From the NCBI GenBank assembly GCA_002405525.1, contig DHLY01000022.1, positions 42,767 through 47,918 of the forward strand: a DNA stretch of 5,152 nt, written 5' to 3'. This document shows, in pieces, positions 1 to 5,152 of this stretch. The translations under genes were made by a program, and so were the position numbers. The first letter of the stretch is position 1. Each line of letters starts with the position of its first letter. Below the pieces are notes generated by a model. That model was not told where the DNA came from and made no database searches. It was given only the letters and a program-made list of their open reading frames with translations. This stretch comes from Proteobacteria bacterium UBA4656. Its GTDB lineage: Bacteria; Pseudomonadota; Gammaproteobacteria; Xanthomonadales; Ahniellaceae.

Positions 1-2
1 CG

Positions 3-698
3 GGCCTCACGGTGCTCGCCAGTCGGCTGGGCGCCCCGGGCCGGCTGCGCGCGTGGTTCCGTGCTTCCTCCGACGTCGGCTGGGTCCTGCAAACCATGCT
101 GTTCGCGGCGGACCAGACCCTTTTCGACGACTTCGGCGGCAGGCTCGCGCTGGAAGGCGACATCGCGCTGGTCGGCGCTCCCCTGCAGCCGGCCAGCCCG
201 ACGTTCGGCGAGCGCGGGGCGGCCTATGTGTTCCGCCGCAGTGGCGCGGCGTGGTCGCTGGAGACCAAGTTGCTGCCGCCGGACGATCCACGACCGACCG
301 AGTTCGCCAAGCAGTTCGGTTACGTGGCGCAGCGCAATGGCCGCGCCCTCATCGGCGCACCCAACTCGTCGGTCGAAGGCATCCTGTTCCGCGGCCGCGC
401 CTACCTGTTCGAACAGGATGCCGGGGCGTGGCCGCTGCGGTCGATCATGACGCCGGGCGTGCCGCTTGTTCCGGGAGACTCCCTGCGCCAGTTCACCTTC
501 GGCAGTTCGGTCGCCCTCGCGCCGGGCTTCCTCGCGATCGGCAGTCGCGCCGCTTCGGTCCAGGAGGTCAACGACGATCGTGGCGCGGTGCAGACCTGCA
601 TCGGCACGCCCCCCGCACTGGGCGCCACGCTCGACAGCGACAGCGGGCTGCAGCAGACGCCGGACCTGGCATTCAAGGACGGCTTCGAACCGTGCTGA
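3..698 (+). CDS. FG-GAP repeat protein, C-terminal part (5' end outside window)
   Basis: The reading frame is open from the left edge to a TGA at 696-698. A GTG at 12 is the first possible start, but the residues before and after it already look like the middle of a repeat, so the gene very likely begins off the window. Numbering from that GTG, FG-GAP-type repeats are visible. The tail of one repeat has AWF near 14 and GWVLQTML near 23. A full repeat has FG at 41-42, LVGAP at 53-57 and AYVF at 71-74. Another full repeat has FG at 102-103, LIGAP at 113-117 and AYLF at 130-133. The last repeat is degenerate, with FG at 163-164, AIGSRAA instead of the GAP motif, and VQTC where the YVF strand should be. 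FG-GAP families form beta-propellers and are usually exported or cell-surface proteins; ligand and function cannot be read from this fragment. The protein ends LAFKDGFEPC, discussed as a finding. It is convergent with obgE, with 69 bp between the stop codons and no clear terminator hairpin there. Confidence 0.8.
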   Translation, partial: GLTVLASRLGAPGRLRAWFRASSDVGWVLQTMLFAADQTLFDDFGGRLALEGDIALVGAPLQPASPTFGERGAAYVFRRSGAAWSLETKLLPPDDPRPTEFAKQFGYVAQRNGRALIGAPNSSVEGILFRGRAYLFEQDAGAWPLRSIMTPGVPLVPGDSLRQFTFGSSVALAPGFLAIGSRAASVQEVNDDRGAVQTCIGTPPALGATLDSDSGLQQTPDLAFKDGFEPC

Positions 699-767
699 CC
701 GGGATCGGCGTGCACCGGCAGGCCGCCAGTCCGGTCCGCAGGCGCCTCCGTGATTGGCCCACCGCGG

Positions 768-1955
<1,188 letters not shown>

Positions 1956-1963
1956 CTATTGCC

Positions 1964-1977
1964 TGGGCTCTGGGCCC
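1964..1977 (+). repeat. Heptad repeat array B (two units, plus orientation)
   Basis: Two adjacent units, TGGGCTC and TGGGCCC, are followed by TTG. The orientation is opposite to array A, from which it is separated by 86 bp. The preceding bases TTGCCTGGG resemble the TTACCTGCG before array C. On the minus strand it lies just downstream of the T-tract of the rpmA terminator. Confidence 0.6.
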
Positions 1978-1982
1978 TTGCC

Positions 1983-2012
1983 AAAAACGAAAAGCCCCGC
2001 ACAAGGCGGGGC
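1983..2012 (-). terminator. Rho-independent terminator of rplU-rpmA
   Basis: On the minus strand a perfect 7-bp stem GCCCCGC/GCGGGGC (2006-2012 pairing with 1994-2000) closes a 5-nt loop. It is followed by TTTTCGTTTTT. It begins 25 bp after the rpmA stop, which places it as the end of the rplU-rpmA transcript. The G+C-rich stem and interrupted T-tract are typical of an intrinsic terminator. It stands between rpmA and obgE, so it should reduce readthrough into obgE. Confidence 0.9.
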
Positions 2013-2037
2013 CTTCCAATCCGCGGTTGCCGGAAAG

Positions 2038-2292
2038 TCAACCGCGCACGTTGACCGTGCGGCGCTTGTCCGGGCCCTTGACTGTGAACTCGACCGTGCC
2101 GTCGACCAGCGCGAACAGCGTGTGGTCGCGACCGAGGCCGACGTTGACGCCCGGGTGGAACTGGGTGCCGCGCTGGCGCACGATGATGTTGCCGGCGTCG
2201 ACGGCCTGGCCGCCGTACAGCTTCACGCCGAGGTACTTGGGGTTCGAATCGCGGCCGTTGCGGGTACTGCCGCCTGCCTTCTTATGTGCCAT
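2038..2292 (-). CDS. rpmA: 50S ribosomal protein bL27
   Basis: This is a complete protein of 84 aa with the canonical [17 protein letters not shown]-terminus and a [14 protein letters not shown] block at 52-65. bL27 sits on the 50S subunit near the peptidyl transferase centre, where its N-terminal tail contacts tRNA (family knowledge). The protein starts directly at the mature-type tail, without the cleavable N-terminal extension found in Firmicutes. Length matches the usual 84-87 aa. It follows rplU by 12 bp on the same strand, with a clear GAGGAG ribosome binding site, and is followed by a strong terminator, so rplU-rpmA is a compact two-gene unit. Start choice is certain from the conserved N-terminus. 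Confidence 0.98.
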   Translation of the reverse strand: MAHKKAGGSTRNGRDSNPKYLGVKLYGGQAVDAGNIIVRQRGTQFHPGVNVGLGRDHTLFALVDGTVEFTVKGPDKRRTVNVRG

Positions 2293-2300
2293 GACGTGGT

Positions 2301-2306
2301 CTCCTC
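2301..2306 (-). promoter_or_regulatory. rpmA ribosome binding site overlapping the rplU stop
   Basis: On the minus strand GAGGAG lies 8 nt before the rpmA ATG. Its first two bases are part of the rplU TGA stop codon (2305-2307). Ribosomes finishing rplU therefore end on the rpmA binding site, which suggests translational coupling of the two 50S proteins. Confidence 0.8.
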
Positions 2307-2619
2307 AGCCGCCCGAGATGCCGGTGATTTCGATTTCGGTGTAGTGCTGGCGGTGGCCCATCTGCTTGCGATGGTGCTTGCGCCGGCGGAACTTGACGAT
2401 GAAGACCTTGTCGTGGCGGCCGTGGCCGCGCACCTTTGCGCTGACCTTGGCGCCCGCAACCGTCGGCGTGCCGATGGTGATCTTCTCGCCGTCGCCGACC
2501 ATCAGCACCTGGTCGATGTCGACCGTGCTGCCGGCTTCGGCCTCCAGCTTTTCAACCCGGATCACTTCGCCGGGCACCGCGCGGAACTGCCGCCCGCCGG
2601 TCACGAAAACTGCGTACAT
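2305..2619 (-). CDS. rplU: 50S ribosomal protein bL21
   Basis: This is a complete protein of 104 aa that binds 23S rRNA in the 50S subunit (family knowledge). It opens [18 protein letters not shown], the standard bL21 start. The basic C-terminal signature [20 protein letters not shown] at 76-95 is typical of the family. An in-frame ATG lies 16 codons upstream (2665-2667), but it would add the non-conserved [16 protein letters not shown] and would hide the good AGAGGA binding site, so the start at 2619 is preferred. It is the first gene of rplU-rpmA and is divergent from uvrA. Confidence 0.98.
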   Translation of the reverse strand: MYAVFVTGGRQFRAVPGEVIRVEKLEAEAGSTVDIDQVLMVGDGEKITIGTPTVAGAKVSAKVRGHGRHDKVFIVKFRRRKHHRKQMGHRQHYTEIEITGISGG

Positions 2620-2626
2620 GGTTGAT

Positions 2627-2632
2627 TCCTCT
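2627..2632 (-). promoter_or_regulatory. rplU ribosome binding site
   Basis: AGAGGA on the minus strand ends 7 nt before the ATG at 2617-2619. It supports the 104-aa start over the upstream in-frame ATG. Confidence 0.8.
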
Positions 2633-2666
2633 GTAGTTATTCTTCCCGCCGCGTAACGGCGAGCCA

Positions 2667-2699
2667 TCTATGGTGCGGCAGCGTGGGGGTTGGCGTCAA
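2667..2699 (-). promoter_or_regulatory. Candidate rplU-rpmA promoter
   Basis: On the minus strand TTGACG (2694-2699, one mismatch to TTGACA) is followed by CATAGA (2667-2672), a three-of-six match to TATAAT. The spacer of 21 bp is longer than the usual 16-18, so this is only a tentative call. The position, about 50 bp before the rplU ATG, is reasonable. Confidence 0.3.
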
Positions 2700-2716
2700 G
2701 GAACGCGCGGTCGTCA

Positions 2717-2737
2717 GGGCCGAGGGCTCAGAGCCCA
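2717..2737 (-). repeat. Heptad repeat array D (three units, minus orientation)
   Basis: Read on the minus strand the units are TGGGCTC, TGAGCCC and TCGGCCC, each in exact 7-bp phase. The first two contain a perfect 13-bp palindrome, GGGCTC-A-GAGCCC at 2724-2736. The orientation is opposite to array C, 79 bp away, mirroring the arrangement of arrays A and B. Confidence 0.6.
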
Positions 2738-2816
2738 GACCCGCCGCGCCATCGATGCGCCGACGCCCCCTAACCGGAGTACGAAGCTATTCGGATCAAT
2801 GCGTTACCTGCGTCTC

Positions 2817-2844
2817 TGGGCCCCGGGCCCTGGGCGCTGGGCCC
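2817..2844 (+). repeat. Heptad repeat array C (four units, plus orientation)
   Basis: Four uninterrupted 7-bp units occur: TGGGCCC, CGGGCCC, TGGGCGC, TGGGCCC, followed by TTCC. This is the cleanest tandem copy in the window. Since the unit contains the palindrome GGGCCC, the array can fold on itself in several registers. It lies about 105 bp before uvrA. Confidence 0.8.
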
Positions 2845-2910
2845 TTCCTTCTGCCACCAACCCGCCACGCCACCGACCCCAGCGGACACGCCCCAACCAC
2901 CCGCGCCGAC

Positions 2911-2916
2911 TATGAT
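2911..2916 (+). promoter_or_regulatory. Candidate uvrA -10 element
   Basis: TATGAT matches five of six bases of the sigma-70 -10 consensus and would give a leader of roughly 27 nt. No recognisable -35 hexamer lies 16-18 bp upstream, so confidence is low. A weak GGCGA at 2937-2941, 8 nt before the ATG, is the only Shine-Dalgarno-like sequence. Confidence 0.35.
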
Positions 2917-2949
2917 TCCGCCCTTCCCTTCGCCCCGGCGACGCATTCC

Positions 2950-5152
<2,203 letters not shown>

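Larger units (their letters stand above)
2620..2949. other. rplU-uvrA divergent intergenic region
   Basis: This 330-bp region separates two divergent genes. It holds the rplU leader with an AGAGGA binding site, a small 5-bp stem (CGCCG/CGGCG at 2647-2651 and 2657-2661), a possible rplU promoter, heptad array D (minus), a core of 79 bp, heptad array C (plus), and a TATGAT -10-like hexamer before uvrA. No believable small ORF was seen. No LexA-type CTGT-N8-ACAG box was found by eye. Confidence 0.6.

Noticed and set aside
699..767. A bidirectional terminator between the FG-GAP gene and obgE
   Set aside because: Short GC inverted repeats such as CCGG pairs exist, but there is no stable stem followed by a T-tract on either strand.
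2620..2667. An upstream start for rplU giving a 120-aa protein
   Set aside because: The added 16 residues are not part of bL21, and the AGAGGA site at 2627-2632 fits the internal ATG at 2617-2619.

Overview
The window is high-GC bacterial chromosome, most likely from a gammaproteobacterium of the Lysobacteraceae/Xanthomonadaceae group. This placement is inferred from three things: the style of bL21, bL27 and ObgE (an ObgE of about 346 aa without the C-terminal extension), the G/C-rich third codon positions, and an FG-GAP secreted-type protein ending in a 'GFE' tail. No rRNA or other taxonomic marker is present to confirm it.

Layout, left to right. At 3-698 (+) is the 3' end of an FG-GAP beta-propeller-type protein whose start lies off the left edge. 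It converges on obgE (768-1808, -), a complete Obg-family GTPase. An intergenic region of 229 bp (1809-2037) holds a strong Rho-independent terminator for the rplU-rpmA unit and two arrays of a 7-bp repeat. Next come rpmA (2038-2292, -) and rplU (2305-2619, -), a tight two-gene ribosomal protein unit in which the rpmA ribosome binding site overlaps the rplU stop codon. A divergent intergenic region of 330 bp (2620-2949) carries a second pair of 7-bp repeat arrays and candidate promoter elements. uvrA (2950-5152, +) runs off the right edge after 734 codons.

Functionally this is mostly housekeeping DNA. bL21 and bL27 are 50S subunit proteins, ObgE is a GTPase acting in late 50S assembly, and UvrA is the damage-recognition ATPase of nucleotide excision repair. 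The order rplU-rpmA-obgE is widely conserved, but here the terminator and a repeat element stand between rpmA and obgE, so obgE probably has its own promoter or depends on readthrough.

The most unusual content is in the two larger intergenic regions. Each contains two arrays of a TGGGCCC-like heptad in opposite orientation, separated by about 80-86 bp. Two of the array edges also share a flanking sequence. Together these look like two copies of a dispersed, inverted, REP/MITE-like intergenic element. No CRISPR array, tRNA, phage or insertion sequence was seen, and I found no convincing new protein system in the window.
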